DNA of 26,621 nucleotides from Acetatifactor sp. (GCA_016293615.1 JAEDDX010000039.1:1-26621); one strand, 5' to 3'. Counted from the first letter of the stretch, positions 6,902-15,375 are shown. A program made the numbers and translations. Notes: a model not told the origin generated them from the sequence alone.

Positions 6902-7948
6902 ATGTCAAAAGTTGCACTGATTACCGGTATTACAGGTCAGGATGGTTCTTATCTGGCCGAGTTTCTGCTTGAGAAAGGGTATGAGGTTCACGGTATTACC
7001 CGCCGTGCTTCCATCTCCAATACAGCACGTATTGACCACCTGATGGATAAGATCACCCTGCATGACGGGGATCTGTCAGACTCTTCTTCTCTGGTTCGCA
7101 TCATCAACATGGTTCAGCCGGATGAGATTTACAACCTGGCTGCCCAGAGCCATGTGCAGGTTTCTTTCGATGTGCCTGAGTATTCCGGAGATGTGGACGC
7201 CATCGGTGTTCTGCGTATTCTGGAGGCCTGCCGCATTCTGGGCCTGATCAAGAAGACGAAGGTTTACCAGGCATCAACTTCCGAGCTTTACGGCAAAGTG
7301 GAGGAGGTTCCCCAGAGAGAGACCACTCCTTTCCATCCGTATTCTCCTTATGCGGTAGCCAAGCAGTACGGCTTCTGGATCGTGAAGGAGTACAGAGAAG
7401 CTTACGGCATGTTCGCTGTAAACGGTATTCTGTTCAACCATGAGTCCGAGCGCCGCGGTGAGAATTTCGTAACCCGTAAGATTACACTGGCTGCGGGCCG
7501 TATCGCAGAGGGACTTCAGGATCATCTGGAGCTTGGCAACATGGATTCTCTGCGTGACTGGGGTTATGCAAAGGATTATGTAAAGTGCATGTGGCTGATT
7601 ATGCAGCAGGAAAAGCCGGAGGATTTCGTAATCGCAACCGGTGAGCAGCATACGGTTCGCGACTTTACCGAGAAGGCATTTGCGGCAAACGGTATCACCA
7701 TCCGCTGGGAAGGCACCGGCGTGGACGAGAAGGGTTATGACGCTGAGACCGGCAAGATGCTGGTATGTGTGAATCCCCAGTGGTTCCGTCCTACCGATGT
7801 GGATAACCTTTGGGGCGATCCTACGAAGGCTAAGACCGTTCTCGGCTGGAATCCCCAGGAGACAAGCTATGAGGAACTTGTAACAATCATGGCAAAGCAT
7901 GACCGTGAGCTCGCAAGACGCGAGAGGGCTGTACTTGAGGCAAAATAA
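6902..7948 (+). CDS. gmd: GDP-mannose 4,6-dehydratase
   Basis: Converts GDP-D-mannose to GDP-4-keto-6-deoxy-D-mannose, the first step to GDP-L-fucose, using bound NADP+. The 348-aa product is a short-chain (extended SDR) enzyme of normal family length. The cofactor motif GITGQDGSYLAE is at 9-20, catalytic T126 and E128 are in STSELYG, and the Y150-x3-K154 pair is in YSPYAVAK. The family signature NHESERRGENFVTRKI follows, which shapes the GDP-mannose and tetramer contacts. The strong ribosome site GGAGGAGAT before the ATG at 6902 decides the start, although the frame is open to 6827. It is first in an operon with fcl, manC and manA. Confidence 0.96.
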   Translation: MSKVALITGITGQDGSYLAEFLLEKGYEVHGITRRASISNTARIDHLMDKITLHDGDLSDSSSLVRIINMVQPDEIYNLAAQSHVQVSFDVPEYSGDVDAIGVLRILEACRILGLIKKTKVYQASTSELYGKVEEVPQRETTPFHPYSPYAVAKQYGFWIVKEYREAYGMFAVNGILFNHESERRGENFVTRKITLAAGRIAEGLQDHLELGNMDSLRDWGYAKDYVKCMWLIMQQEKPEDFVIATGEQHTVRDFTEKAFAANGITIRWEGTGVDEKGYDAETGKMLVCVNPQWFRPTDVDNLWGDPTKAKTVLGWNPQETSYEELVTIMAKHDRELARRERAVLEAK

Positions 7949-7981
7949 GAAACAGGCATTTTTAGAATAGAGGACACAATT

Positions 7982-8926
7982 ATGATGGAAAAAGACGCGA
8001 AGATTTATGTCGCAGGACACAGGGGAATGGTTGGTTCCGCCATTGTGCGGGAATTAAACCGTCAGGGTTATACCAATATCATCACACGCACCCACAGTGA
8101 ACTTGATCTGACCAGACAGGAAGCTGTCGAGCAGTTTTTTGCGCAGGAGAAGCCCGAGTATGTCTTTCTGGCAGCTGCGAAGGTCGGCGGTATTGTGGCA
8201 AACCAGAGTGCCCTGGCTGACTTTATGTATGAAAATATGATTCTGGAGATGAATGTCATTCATTCTGCATGGAAGAACGGCTGTAAGAAGCTGGAGTTTT
8301 TGGGCTCTTCCTGCATCTATCCCCGCATGGCGCCCCAGCCCATGAAGGAGGACTGCCTCCTTACCTCTGAGCTTGAGAAGACCAACGAGGCTTACGCTTT
8401 GGCTAAGATCTCCGGACTGAAGTACTGCGAATTCCTGAACAGGCAGTACGGAACTGATTACATTTCCGTGATGCCTACCAATCTGTACGGGCCCAATGAT
8501 AACTATCATCCGACCCATTCGCATGTGCTCCCCGCACTGATTCGCCGTTTTCACGAGGCGAAGGAGGCCGGCTTGTCTGAGGTTACCTGTTGGGGTGACG
8601 GTTCTCCTCTGAGAGAATTCCTGTATGTTGACGACCTCGCAAATCTGTGTGTGTTCCTGATGAATCATTACAGCGGGGATGAGACTGTCAACGCCGGCAC
8701 CGGCAAAGAGCTGACCATTAAGGAACTGACCGAGCTGGTGGCTAAGGTAGTCGGATTTACGGGCGAGATCAAGTGGGATGTGACGAAGCCCAACGGAACC
8801 CCCCGTAAACTTCTGGATGTTTCCAAAGCCGAGAAGCTTGGCTGGAAGTATATGACCGAGCTTGAGGATGGTATCAGACTTTCTTACGAGGATTTCCTGA
8901 ACAATCCGATGAGAGCGGAGAGATAA
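7982..8926 (+). CDS. fcl: GDP-L-fucose synthase (epimerase/reductase)
   Basis: Takes the gmd product, epimerises C3 and C5 and reduces C4 with NADPH to give GDP-L-fucose. The 314-aa product has the SDR nucleotide motif AGHRGMVGSA (11-20), the SSC triad region at 109-111 (GSSCIYP), the Y138-x3-K142 pair in YALAK, and the later HSHVLPALIRRF segment with the conserved His. Length matches the E. coli enzyme closely. AGAGGA 8 bases upstream supports the ATG at 7982; a second ATG follows immediately at 7985. It lies 33 bases after gmd, in the same operon. The product would feed fucosylated capsule or exopolysaccharide, or glycan on cell surface proteins, but no glycosyltransferase is in view. Confidence 0.96.
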   Translation: MMEKDAKIYVAGHRGMVGSAIVRELNRQGYTNIITRTHSELDLTRQEAVEQFFAQEKPEYVFLAAAKVGGIVANQSALADFMYENMILEMNVIHSAWKNGCKKLEFLGSSCIYPRMAPQPMKEDCLLTSELEKTNEAYALAKISGLKYCEFLNRQYGTDYISVMPTNLYGPNDNYHPTHSHVLPALIRRFHEAKEAGLSEVTCWGDGSPLREFLYVDDLANLCVFLMNHYSGDETVNAGTGKELTIKELTELVAKVVGFTGEIKWDVTKPNGTPRKLLDVSKAEKLGWKYMTELEDGIRLSYEDFLNNPMRAER

Positions 8927-8938
8927 AAAGGATGATGA

Positions 8939-8976
8939 TGCGGTAATGAGCCGCACTGCGGTGGGTACGGCCCACC
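8939..8976 (+). repeat. two tandem small hairpins between fcl and manC
   Basis: TGCGG (8939-8943) pairs with CCGCA (8951-8955), and GGTGGG (8960-8965) pairs with CCCACC (8971-8976) with a 5-base loop. No T-run follows, so these are not terminators. They could be mRNA processing or stability elements just before the manC ribosome site. Confidence 0.4.
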
Positions 8977-8990
8977 CGGAAAGGAGTTTC

Positions 8991-10307
8991 ATGAATATCG
9001 TATTATTATCCGGTGGCTCCGGAAAGCGCCTGTGGCCTTTGTCCAATGATATCAGAAGCAAACAGTTTATCAAGATATTCAAGCAGCAGGACGGCTCCTA
9101 TGAGTCCATGGTGCAGAGAGTATATCGTCAGATCAAGAAGGTTGACTCGGATGCTACCGTGACGATCGCAACCAGCAAGACGCAGGTTTCCGCGATCCAC
9201 AATCAGCTGGGCGACAATGTCGGCATTTCCGTGGAGCCCTGCAGAAGAGATACTTTTCCTGCGATCGCTCTGGCTACCGCCTATCTTGTGGATGTGCTTA
9301 AGATTGATCCTGAGGAATCGGTTGTGGTATGCCCTGTCGATCCCTATGTCGAGGACGATTACTTTGAGGCGCTGAAGGATCTGGCCGAGCAGGCAGACAA
9401 GGGTGAAGCGAATCTGGTGCTCATGGGTATCGAGCCCACTTATCCGAGCGAAAAATACGGCTATATCATTCCCGTGAGCGCAGAGCACACTTCTATGGTA
9501 TCCACTTTTAAGGAAAAGCCCACGGAGGAAGTAGCCAGGGAGTACATCGCACAGGGAGCGCTCTGGAACGGCGGCGTATTTGCGTATAAGCTGAAATATG
9601 TGATGCAGCGGGCACACGAATTAATTGAGTTTCAGGATTATCAGGATCTCTTTGAAAAATATGATACCCTGACGAAGATTTCCTTCGACTATGCGGTGGT
9701 AGAGCACGAGGAGAAGATTCAGGTACAGCGTTTCTCCGGCGAGTGGAAGGACCTCGGAACCTGGAATACTCTGACAGAAGCGATGGAGGAAACCGTGATC
9801 GGCAAAGGTACTATGAATGATGCCTGCGAGAATGTGCATATCCTGAATGAGATGGATGTGCCCGTGCTTGCAATGGGGCTTCATGATGTCGTGATTTCGG
9901 CCTCTCCCGAGGGAATTCTTGTCTCGGACAAAGAACAGAGCTCGTTTATCAAACCTTTTGTGGACAAGTTTGAGCAGCAGATTATGTTTGCTGAGAAATC
10001 ATGGGGAAGCTATAAGGTGATCGATGTGGAAGAATCTTCCATGACAATCAAGGTCACCCTGAATGCAGGAAACGCCATGAACTACCACAGTCACAAAAAT
10101 CGTGATGAGGTGTGGGTGGTACTTTCCGGTACCGGCAAGACGATCGTGGACGGTTATGAGCAGACTGTCAAGGCAGGCGATGTGATTACCATGAATGCCG
10201 GCTGCAGACATACCGTCATCGCTACTACGGAGCTGAAGCTGATCGAAGTACAGCTTGGTGAGTCAATCAGCGTAACTGACAAGCAGAAGTTTGAGCTGGA
10301 GTATTGA
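8991..10307 (+). CDS. manC: mannose-1-phosphate guanylyltransferase with C-terminal cupin (ManC type)
   Basis: Joins GTP and mannose-1-phosphate to give GDP-mannose, the substrate for gmd. The 438-aa protein has an N-terminal nucleotidyltransferase domain (about 1-270) with LLSGGSGKRLWPLS, SEKYGYI, a TFKEKPT motif and ALWNGGVFAYK. The C-terminal type II phosphomannose-isomerase-like cupin (about 345-438) has MNYHSHKNRDEVWVVLSGTGK. Two positions differ from the common consensus: GGSGT is GGSGK, and the usual PADH motif reads PVDP. The overall pattern is otherwise that of the family. AAAGGAG 4 bases before the ATG at 8991 fixes the start; an upstream extension to 8946 lacks one. The cupin may also isomerise mannose-6-P, though a separate manA follows directly. 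Confidence 0.9.
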   Translation: MNIVLLSGGSGKRLWPLSNDIRSKQFIKIFKQQDGSYESMVQRVYRQIKKVDSDATVTIATSKTQVSAIHNQLGDNVGISVEPCRRDTFPAIALATAYLVDVLKIDPEESVVVCPVDPYVEDDYFEALKDLAEQADKGEANLVLMGIEPTYPSEKYGYIIPVSAEHTSMVSTFKEKPTEEVAREYIAQGALWNGGVFAYKLKYVMQRAHELIEFQDYQDLFEKYDTLTKISFDYAVVEHEEKIQVQRFSGEWKDLGTWNTLTEAMEETVIGKGTMNDACENVHILNEMDVPVLAMGLHDVVISASPEGILVSDKEQSSFIKPFVDKFEQQIMFAEKSWGSYKVIDVEESSMTIKVTLNAGNAMNYHSHKNRDEVWVVLSGTGKTIVDGYEQTVKAGDVITMNAGCRHTVIATTELKLIEVQLGESISVTDKQKFELEY

Positions 10308-10330
10308 TCGGCGGACAGGAGGGTGCAGAT

Positions 10331-11308
10331 TTGACAAAACCTTTTCTGCTGAAGCCTTCGGGTAAAGATTATCTGTGGGGCGGAAGACGATTAAATGATG
10401 AATTCGAGAAGGGGATAGAATTATCCCCGCTTGCAGAGACCTGGGAGTGCAGCACACATCCTGACGGACCCTCTTATGTGGTTAGCGGTGAATTTATGGG
10501 ACTGGAGCTGGCTGAAGTGATATGTCGGCATCCGGAATTCCTTGGAAGGCGTCATGCCGGTTTGAAGGAGCTTCCTATCCTGATCAAGTTTATTGACGCC
10601 AGACAGGATCTGTCCGTGCAGGTGCATCCCGATGACGCTTATGCAAAAGAGCATGAGAACGGACAGCGCGGCAAGACCGAGATGTGGTATGTGCTGGATG
10701 CGAAGAAGGATACAAAGCTTGTATATGGGTTTCGGAAGGATACGGATCAGCAGGCGGTTCGTGAGGCCATTGAGGACGGTAGCCTGATGAAGCTTCTTCA
10801 GCAGGTACCGGTGAAGAAGGACGATCTGTTCTTTATTGAGGCGGGAACCGTTCATGCCATAGGTGCCGGCGCGCTGGTTGCGGAGATTCAGGAGAACAGT
10901 AACCTCACATATCGGTTGTATGACTACAATCGTGTCGGTAAGGATGGCAGGAAGCGGGAGCTTCATGTCGAGAAGGCAATGCAGGTGGCAGACCTGAAAA
11001 GCTCGTCAGAGCCCAGACAGCCGCTTCGCGTGCTTCGCTACCGGCAGGGCGTCGCTTCGGAGCTTCTCTGCAGATGTAAGTATTTTGAAGTGTACCGTAT
11101 GATCGTGAATACGGAGAGACGCCGGGAGGTGTATTACCGGGCTGATGAGCTGGGATTTCGCGTATTGCTCTGCGTAAACGGCTGCGGTGTGATCGACTGT
11201 GCGGGCGAGGCAATGAACTTCTATAAAGGAGACTGCATTTTCGTGCCCGCGGACAGTGAAATGCTTCGTATCCACGGTCAGGCGCAGTTTTTGGATGTGA
11301 GAGGATAG
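10331..11308 (+). CDS. manA: mannose-6-phosphate isomerase, class I
   Basis: Interconverts fructose-6-phosphate and mannose-6-phosphate with a catalytic zinc, supplying mannose for GDP-mannose. The 325-aa product is the short, Bacillus-like class I form. Visible metal and active-site motifs are QVHPDDAYA, KTEMWYVLDA and FFIEAGTVHAIGAG. The start is a TTG at 10331, chosen because AGGAGGG (10317-10323) sits 7 bases upstream and the family N-terminus (KPFLLKPSGKDYLWGG) begins there. The gap to manC is 23 bases, so translation is probably linked. Having both this enzyme and a cupin on ManC is redundant, which suggests the ManC cupin may be structural or regulatory. Confidence 0.93.
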   Translation: MTKPFLLKPSGKDYLWGGRRLNDEFEKGIELSPLAETWECSTHPDGPSYVVSGEFMGLELAEVICRHPEFLGRRHAGLKELPILIKFIDARQDLSVQVHPDDAYAKEHENGQRGKTEMWYVLDAKKDTKLVYGFRKDTDQQAVREAIEDGSLMKLLQQVPVKKDDLFFIEAGTVHAIGAGALVAEIQENSNLTYRLYDYNRVGKDGRKRELHVEKAMQVADLKSSSEPRQPLRVLRYRQGVASELLCRCKYFEVYRMIVNTERRREVYYRADELGFRVLLCVNGCGVIDCAGEAMNFYKGDCIFVPADSEMLRIHGQAQFLDVRG

Positions 11309-11359
11309 GGTGACGAGACATCAGAATGTCGAGTCGGCCGGAACGGGAATGGTTGTATC

Positions 11360-11902
11360 ATGGCAAAATGGAAGGTGAAAGGTTCTGAGAAACTGATCGA
11401 CAGTCGTTGGCTGAGCGTGCGCAGGGACGCGGTCGATCTGCCGAATGGGACAAGTATTGATGATTTCTATGCGGTGACCATTTCGGATGCCGCGGCGATT
11501 GTGGCAGTCACGCCTGACAGGAAAGTGGTTCTGAAGAAAGAGTACAAATATGCTCCGGATGAGGAATTGATCGAGATTCCCGCCGGAATGTTTGAGCCGG
11601 ATGAAACGGACGGACTGAAGGTTGCAAAGCGTGAGCTGCTCGAAGAGACCGGTTATGTTTCGGACGAGTGGACTTATTTTGGAGATACCGTGGAGAGCTC
11701 TTCGAAACTGACCAACCGGATGCATATCTATCTGGCACAAAACTGCAGGAAGGTGGCAGAGCAGAAGCTGGACGCTACCGAAGAACTGGAAGTACTGGTG
11801 GTAAGCTTACAGGAGGCTGTTCGCATGGTGATGACCAATGAGATCAAGTGCAACAGTTCGGCACATGGTATTCTGAGAGCCGCCAGACAGCTGGGGATAT
11901 AG
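11360..11902 (+). CDS. NUDIX hydrolase, ADP-ribose/GDP-sugar pyrophosphatase type
   Basis: A 180-aa NUDIX enzyme that cleaves nucleoside diphosphates linked to another group. The Nudix box runs from G76 to Y99 (GMFEPDE, then RELLEETGY), with the metal-binding REXXEE intact. One extra residue (TDG) lies between the first Glu and the Arg compared with the classical 23-residue box. IPAG just before the box is typical of ADP-ribose pyrophosphatases. Its position 51 bases after manA suggests a GDP-mannose or other GDP-sugar substrate, like E. coli NudK, but that is inference from context. The ribosome site is weak (GGGAATGG), so expression may depend on upstream translation. It is the last gene of the GDP-fucose operon. 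Confidence 0.85.
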   Translation: MAKWKVKGSEKLIDSRWLSVRRDAVDLPNGTSIDDFYAVTISDAAAIVAVTPDRKVVLKKEYKYAPDEELIEIPAGMFEPDETDGLKVAKRELLEETGYVSDEWTYFGDTVESSSKLTNRMHIYLAQNCRKVAEQKLDATEELEVLVVSLQEAVRMVMTNEIKCNSSAHGILRAARQLGI

Positions 11903-12000
11903 ACCTTACGCTGCAGGAAAGGTGTGCTTTTGCCGGAGACAGAGCTGCCGGCAGAGCGGGCTGTAATCTGACATCCCCCATAAAAATCAATTCTATTTTG

Positions 12001-12040
12001 ACAAAAAGAAAATCCCCGGGCAATGTGGCGCCCGGGGATT
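12001..12040 (-). terminator. intrinsic terminator of the symporter gene, possibly bidirectional
   Basis: AATCCCCGGGC (12011-12021) pairs perfectly with GCCCGGGGATT (12030-12040), 11 bp with an 8-base loop. On the minus strand it is followed by TTTCTTTTTGT, a good U-tract, so it ends the symporter transcript. On the plus strand the tail is only GTTGT, but the stem may also help end the gmd-NUDIX operon. Confidence 0.88.
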
Positions 12041-12058
12041 GTTGTATCTGGGATTGCT

Positions 12059-13648
12059 TTATTCCAGAGACTGTTTCTTTGCAACTTCTACCTTTTCTTC
12101 GAAGCAGGTGAACATTTCTTCCACATCTGCCTTGTTCATCTTCCTGGTGAGAAGGCTGATGATGGGAACGATGATGAGACCGCCTACCATGGCGATTACG
12201 CCGGAGTGAATGGAGGTTTTGAAGATGTAGTTAAGGAAGGTGCCGCAACCGGACATGTCAAGGAGCTTCAGGCTCTTCAGAAGCTGGATGACTGCGATGA
12301 TGGTACCCCATGCATAGCAGACAGCGACGGAAGCCTTTGTGATGCCCTTCCAGTACAGACCGTAGAGGAAAGGAGCGAGGAAAGCACCTGCGAGAGCACC
12401 CCATGAAACACCCATCATCTGTGCGATGAAGGTAAATTCAGGATGGGAATCCTTGATGATCGCGATGATTGCGGAAATGATGATGAACACCACGATGAAG
12501 ACTCTCATGATGGTAACCTGCTGCTTTTCGCTCATCTCCTTTTTCTTCGCCATGGCGGGCTTGATGACATCGAGAGTGAAGGTGGAACTGGATGTCAGCA
12601 CGAGGGAAGACAGGGTGGACATGGAAGCGGAGAGTACCAGTACGATAACGACCGCAACAATGATGGGAGATAAGGTAGCCAGCATGGAGGGAACAACTGT
12701 GTCATAGAGAACAGCGCCGCTTGCACTGAGCTTTACCTTGTCGGCATAGAGTCGGCCGAAACCGCCGAGGAAATAGCAGCCGCCTGCGACGATGATGGCA
12801 AATACGGTGGAAATCACGGTTCCCTTGTGGATATCGTTCTCACTCTTGATGGAGTAGAACTTACCAACCATCTGAGGAAGTCCCCAGGTACCGAGGGAGG
12901 TAAGGACGACTACGAAGAAGAGGAAAGCGGGGTCGGGTCCGAAGAAGGAGGTGAAGGCACCGCCGGCCCAGCCCTCTGCGGGAACTGCGGAAAGCTTCTG
13001 GGTGGCAGTCAGGAGACCGCCGTTGTCCTTGAGAACTGCGCCGATGACAGCAGTGATACCGAACAACATGATAATACCCTGAATGAAGTCATTGATTGCG
13101 GTTGCCATGTAGCCTCCGAAGATTACATAGATACCGGTGAGGATAGCCATCGCAGCAATTACCACCCAGTAAGGAATGTCGAATACGAGACCGAACAGGC
13201 TGGAAAGACCGTTGTAAAGGGAAGCGGTATAAGGAATCAGGAAGATGAATACGATTACACTCGCAGCAACCTTTAACGGAACGGAACGGAATCTCTTGCC
13301 GAAGAAATCGGGCATTGTCTTAGCGTCGAGCTTCTGGGTCATGATACGGGTTCTTCTGCCTAAGATATTCCAGGCGAGCAGGGAGCCGATGAAGGCATTG
13401 CCGAGACCTGCCCAGGTAGCTGCAAGACCGAAGGACCAGCCGAACTGACCGGCATAACCGACGAAGATAACGGCTGAGAAATAGGAAGTACCGAAAGCGA
13501 AGGCTGTCAGCCAGGGACCGACGGAACGGCCGCCGAGTACGAATCCGTTGACATCAGTGGCGTGTTTTCTTGTGTAGAATCCCACGAATATCATAACCGC
13601 GAAGAAAATCACAAGAAGGATGGAACTAAGGACTACTGTAGGAGACAT
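12059..13648 (-). CDS. sodium:solute symporter (SSS family)
   Basis: A 529-aa polytopic membrane protein with about 13 hydrophobic spans, the size and pattern of the SSS family (PutP/PanF/SglT relatives). It uses the Na+ gradient to import a small solute. Recognisable SSS features are FVLGGRSVGPWLTAFAFGTSYFSA near the N-terminus, the GLGNAFIG and DAKTMPDFFGKRF segments, IPYTASLYNGLSS, and VLVLSASMSTLSSLVLTSSS, which carries the Ser/Thr-rich Na2 region. GAGAGGA 8 bases before the ATG at 13648 fixes the start. The substrate cannot be read from sequence; candidates for this branch include amino acids, pantothenate and sugars. It stands alone, divergent from tig. Confidence 0.92.
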   Translation of the reverse strand: MSPTVVLSSILLVIFFAVMIFVGFYTRKHATDVNGFVLGGRSVGPWLTAFAFGTSYFSAVIFVGYAGQFGWSFGLAATWAGLGNAFIGSLLAWNILGRRTRIMTQKLDAKTMPDFFGKRFRSVPLKVAASVIVFIFLIPYTASLYNGLSSLFGLVFDIPYWVVIAAMAILTGIYVIFGGYMATAINDFIQGIIMLFGITAVIGAVLKDNGGLLTATQKLSAVPAEGWAGGAFTSFFGPDPAFLFFVVVLTSLGTWGLPQMVGKFYSIKSENDIHKGTVISTVFAIIVAGGCYFLGGFGRLYADKVKLSASGAVLYDTVVPSMLATLSPIIVAVVIVLVLSASMSTLSSLVLTSSSTFTLDVIKPAMAKKKEMSEKQQVTIMRVFIVVFIIISAIIAIIKDSHPEFTFIAQMMGVSWGALAGAFLAPFLYGLYWKGITKASVAVCYAWGTIIAVIQLLKSLKLLDMSGCGTFLNYIFKTSIHSGVIAMVGGLIIVPIISLLTRKMNKADVEEMFTCFEEKVEVAKKQSLE

Positions 13649-13720
13649 GATGTATTTCCTCTCTTTCTTTATGGTACGCTTTGGGCGTTGGCATCCCACA
13701 GGCGGAATGTTTACTACTAA

Positions 13721-13744
13721 AAAGCGTTGAAGCGTTAAAGCGCT
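13721..13744 (-). repeat. three tandem octamers just downstream of the symporter promoter
   Basis: AAAGCGTT (13721-13728), GAAGCGTT (13729-13736) and AAAGCGCT (13737-13744) lie head to tail, each 8 bases. They begin at about the expected transcription start of the minus-strand symporter promoter, where a bound repressor would block initiation. Candidate operator; no regulator is identified. Confidence 0.5.
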
Positions 13745-13750
13745 AAAGTC

Positions 13751-13779
13751 AATGTAGCATTTTCAAGTGAAAAAGTCAA
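13751..13779 (-). promoter_or_regulatory. promoter of the symporter gene
   Basis: On the minus strand TTGACT (complement of 13774-13779) is followed after 17 bases by TACATT (complement of 13751-13756), preceded by TGC, an extended -10. Two near-identical 13-base words (13745-13757 and 13773-13785) overlap both elements. Confidence 0.65.
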
Positions 13780-13819
13780 TATAGATATCACTTTTTTCGA
13801 GAGTTTGCGCGAAAAACAT

Positions 13820-13848
13820 TTGTCTTTTGGTTTGGTATATGTTATAAT
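13820..13848 (+). promoter_or_regulatory. promoter of tig
   Basis: TTGTCT (13820-13825), a 17-base spacer ending TGT (extended -10), and a perfect TATAAT (13843-13848), about 90 bases before the tig start. This is one of the best sigma-A promoters in the window. Confidence 0.75.
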
Positions 13849-13936
13849 CCTACAATGACTGTGACTGTGTCTGCATAACGTGATGCTTTTTAGGGATAAA
13901 ATCGAGGCACAGTATAATGAAGGAGGAAATGTAACA

Positions 13937-15274
13937 ATGAGTTTACAGGTTGAAAAATTGGACAATAACATGGCAAAGCTTACCATTGAGGTCCCTGCTG
14001 AGGAACTTGAGAAGGCGCTTGACAAGGCTTATCAGAAGAACAAGAGCAAGATCAACATCCCCGGCTTCCGTAAGGGTAAGGCATCCCGCGCTGTGATCGA
14101 GAAGATGTATGGCAAGAGTGTATTCTATGAAGATGCCGCAAACGATCTGATCTCCGAAGCATACGAGAAGGCTTATGACGAGTGCGAAGAGGAAATCGTA
14201 TCCAGCCCTAAGATTGAAGTTGTTCAGATCGAGGCAGGCAAGCCTTTCATCTTTACCGCAGAGGTAGCGCTTAAGCCCGCTGTAGAGCTTGGCAAGTACA
14301 TCGGTGTGAAGGTGGACAAGGTTGAAGTTACCGTTACCGATGAGGAAGTAGACGCTCAGATCAATGCTGAGAGAGAAAAGAATGCAAGAACCATTGATGT
14401 AACCGACAGAGCAGTACAAAGCGGTGATATCGCTACCATTGATTATGAAGGCTTCGTAGACGGTGTCGCTTTTGCAGGCGGCAAGGGCGAGGATTATCCT
14501 CTTACCATCGGCTCCGGCGCATTTATCCCCGGTTTCGAAGAGGCACTGATCGGCGCAGAGGTTGGCAAGGAGACGGAAGTCAATGTAACCTTCCCCGCTG
14601 AGTATCATGCAGAGGAGCTTGCAGGCAAGGCAGCAGTATTTAAGTGTACCGTTAAGAAGCTTCAGGTAAAGGAACTGCCTGCACTTGATGACGATTTCGC
14701 AAGCGAAGTTTCCGAGACCGCTGACACTGTAGATGCTTATAAGGAAGAGGTTAAGGGCAAGATCGCTGCACGCAAGGAAGAAGAAGCTAAGAATGTGAAG
14801 GAAGATGCTGTCATCGAAGCGATCATCGCCGATGCGAAGATGGACATCCCTGAAGCTATGGTTGAGACACAGCAGAGACAGATCATTCAGGATTATGCAC
14901 AGAGACTCCAGGCTCAGGGTCTTACCATGGAGCAGTACATGCAGTTCACCGGACTTACGGTTGAAAGTCTGATGGAAGAGGTTAAGCCCAAGGCTCTGAA
15001 GAGAATTCAGTCCAGACTGGTTCTCGAAGCAATCGTTGCTAAGGAGAACATCACTGTTACAGACGAAGAGTTCGAAGAGGAAGCCAAGGCTATGGGCGAG
15101 CAGTACAAGATGGAGCTCGACAGAGTAAAAGAACTGCTTGGCGAGAACGGCAAGAAGCAGGTTTGCGAAGACCTTTGCATCAGAAAGGCTGTAAAGCTTG
15201 TGGTTGACGGCGCGAAGGAGACAAAGCCCGCCGCAAAGAAAGCCAAGAAGGCAGCTGCTGAGGAAGAAGCATAA
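13937..15274 (+). CDS. tig: trigger factor (ribosome-associated chaperone and prolyl isomerase)
   Basis: Binds the ribosome next to the exit tunnel and shields nascent chains. The 445-aa product has the N-terminal ribosome-binding domain (1-115) with the signature loop GFRKGKAS; the usual Pro after GK-A is Ser here. The FKBP-type prolyl isomerase domain is at about 155-245 (GDIATIDYEGFVDGVAF, IGSGAFIPGFEEALIG), and the helical C-terminal chaperone arms follow. The tail is a low-complexity Lys/Ala/Glu run, common in clostridial homologues. AGGAGG at 13921-13926 supports the ATG at 13937; the frame is open upstream to 13880 without a ribosome site. It has its own promoter and terminator and is followed by clpP and clpX. 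Confidence 0.97.
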   Translation: MSLQVEKLDNNMAKLTIEVPAEELEKALDKAYQKNKSKINIPGFRKGKASRAVIEKMYGKSVFYEDAANDLISEAYEKAYDECEEEIVSSPKIEVVQIEAGKPFIFTAEVALKPAVELGKYIGVKVDKVEVTVTDEEVDAQINAEREKNARTIDVTDRAVQSGDIATIDYEGFVDGVAFAGGKGEDYPLTIGSGAFIPGFEEALIGAEVGKETEVNVTFPAEYHAEELAGKAAVFKCTVKKLQVKELPALDDDFASEVSETADTVDAYKEEVKGKIAARKEEEAKNVKEDAVIEAIIADAKMDIPEAMVETQQRQIIQDYAQRLQAQGLTMEQYMQFTGLTVESLMEEVKPKALKRIQSRLVLEAIVAKENITVTDEEFEEEAKAMGEQYKMELDRVKELLGENGKKQVCEDLCIRKAVKLVVDGAKETKPAAKKAKKAAAEEEA

Positions 15275-15314
15275 GATGGTATCGTCTGAAAACAGACATT
15301 GGTAAACACAACTG

Positions 15315-15357
15315 GTTGTACTCCGCGAAAAGCGGGGTACAACCTTAAATTTTTTAT
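15315..15357 (+). terminator. intrinsic terminator after tig
   Basis: GTTGTACTCCGC (15315-15326) pairs with GCGGGGTACAAC (15332-15343), 12 bp with one G-U pair and a GAAAA loop. The tail is CTTAAATTTTTTATT. Confidence 0.9.
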
Positions 15358-15375
15358 TAATTCACGGCAAATTCG

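Noticed and set aside
8054..9082. 342-aa open frame on the minus strand
   Set aside because: Shadow of fcl and the start of manC; no motif and no ribosome site.
13880..13936. Trigger factor starting at 13880
   Set aside because: The first 19 residues would encode the leader with AGGAGG at 13921-13926 inside it; the ATG at 13937 is correctly spaced and matches the family N-terminus.
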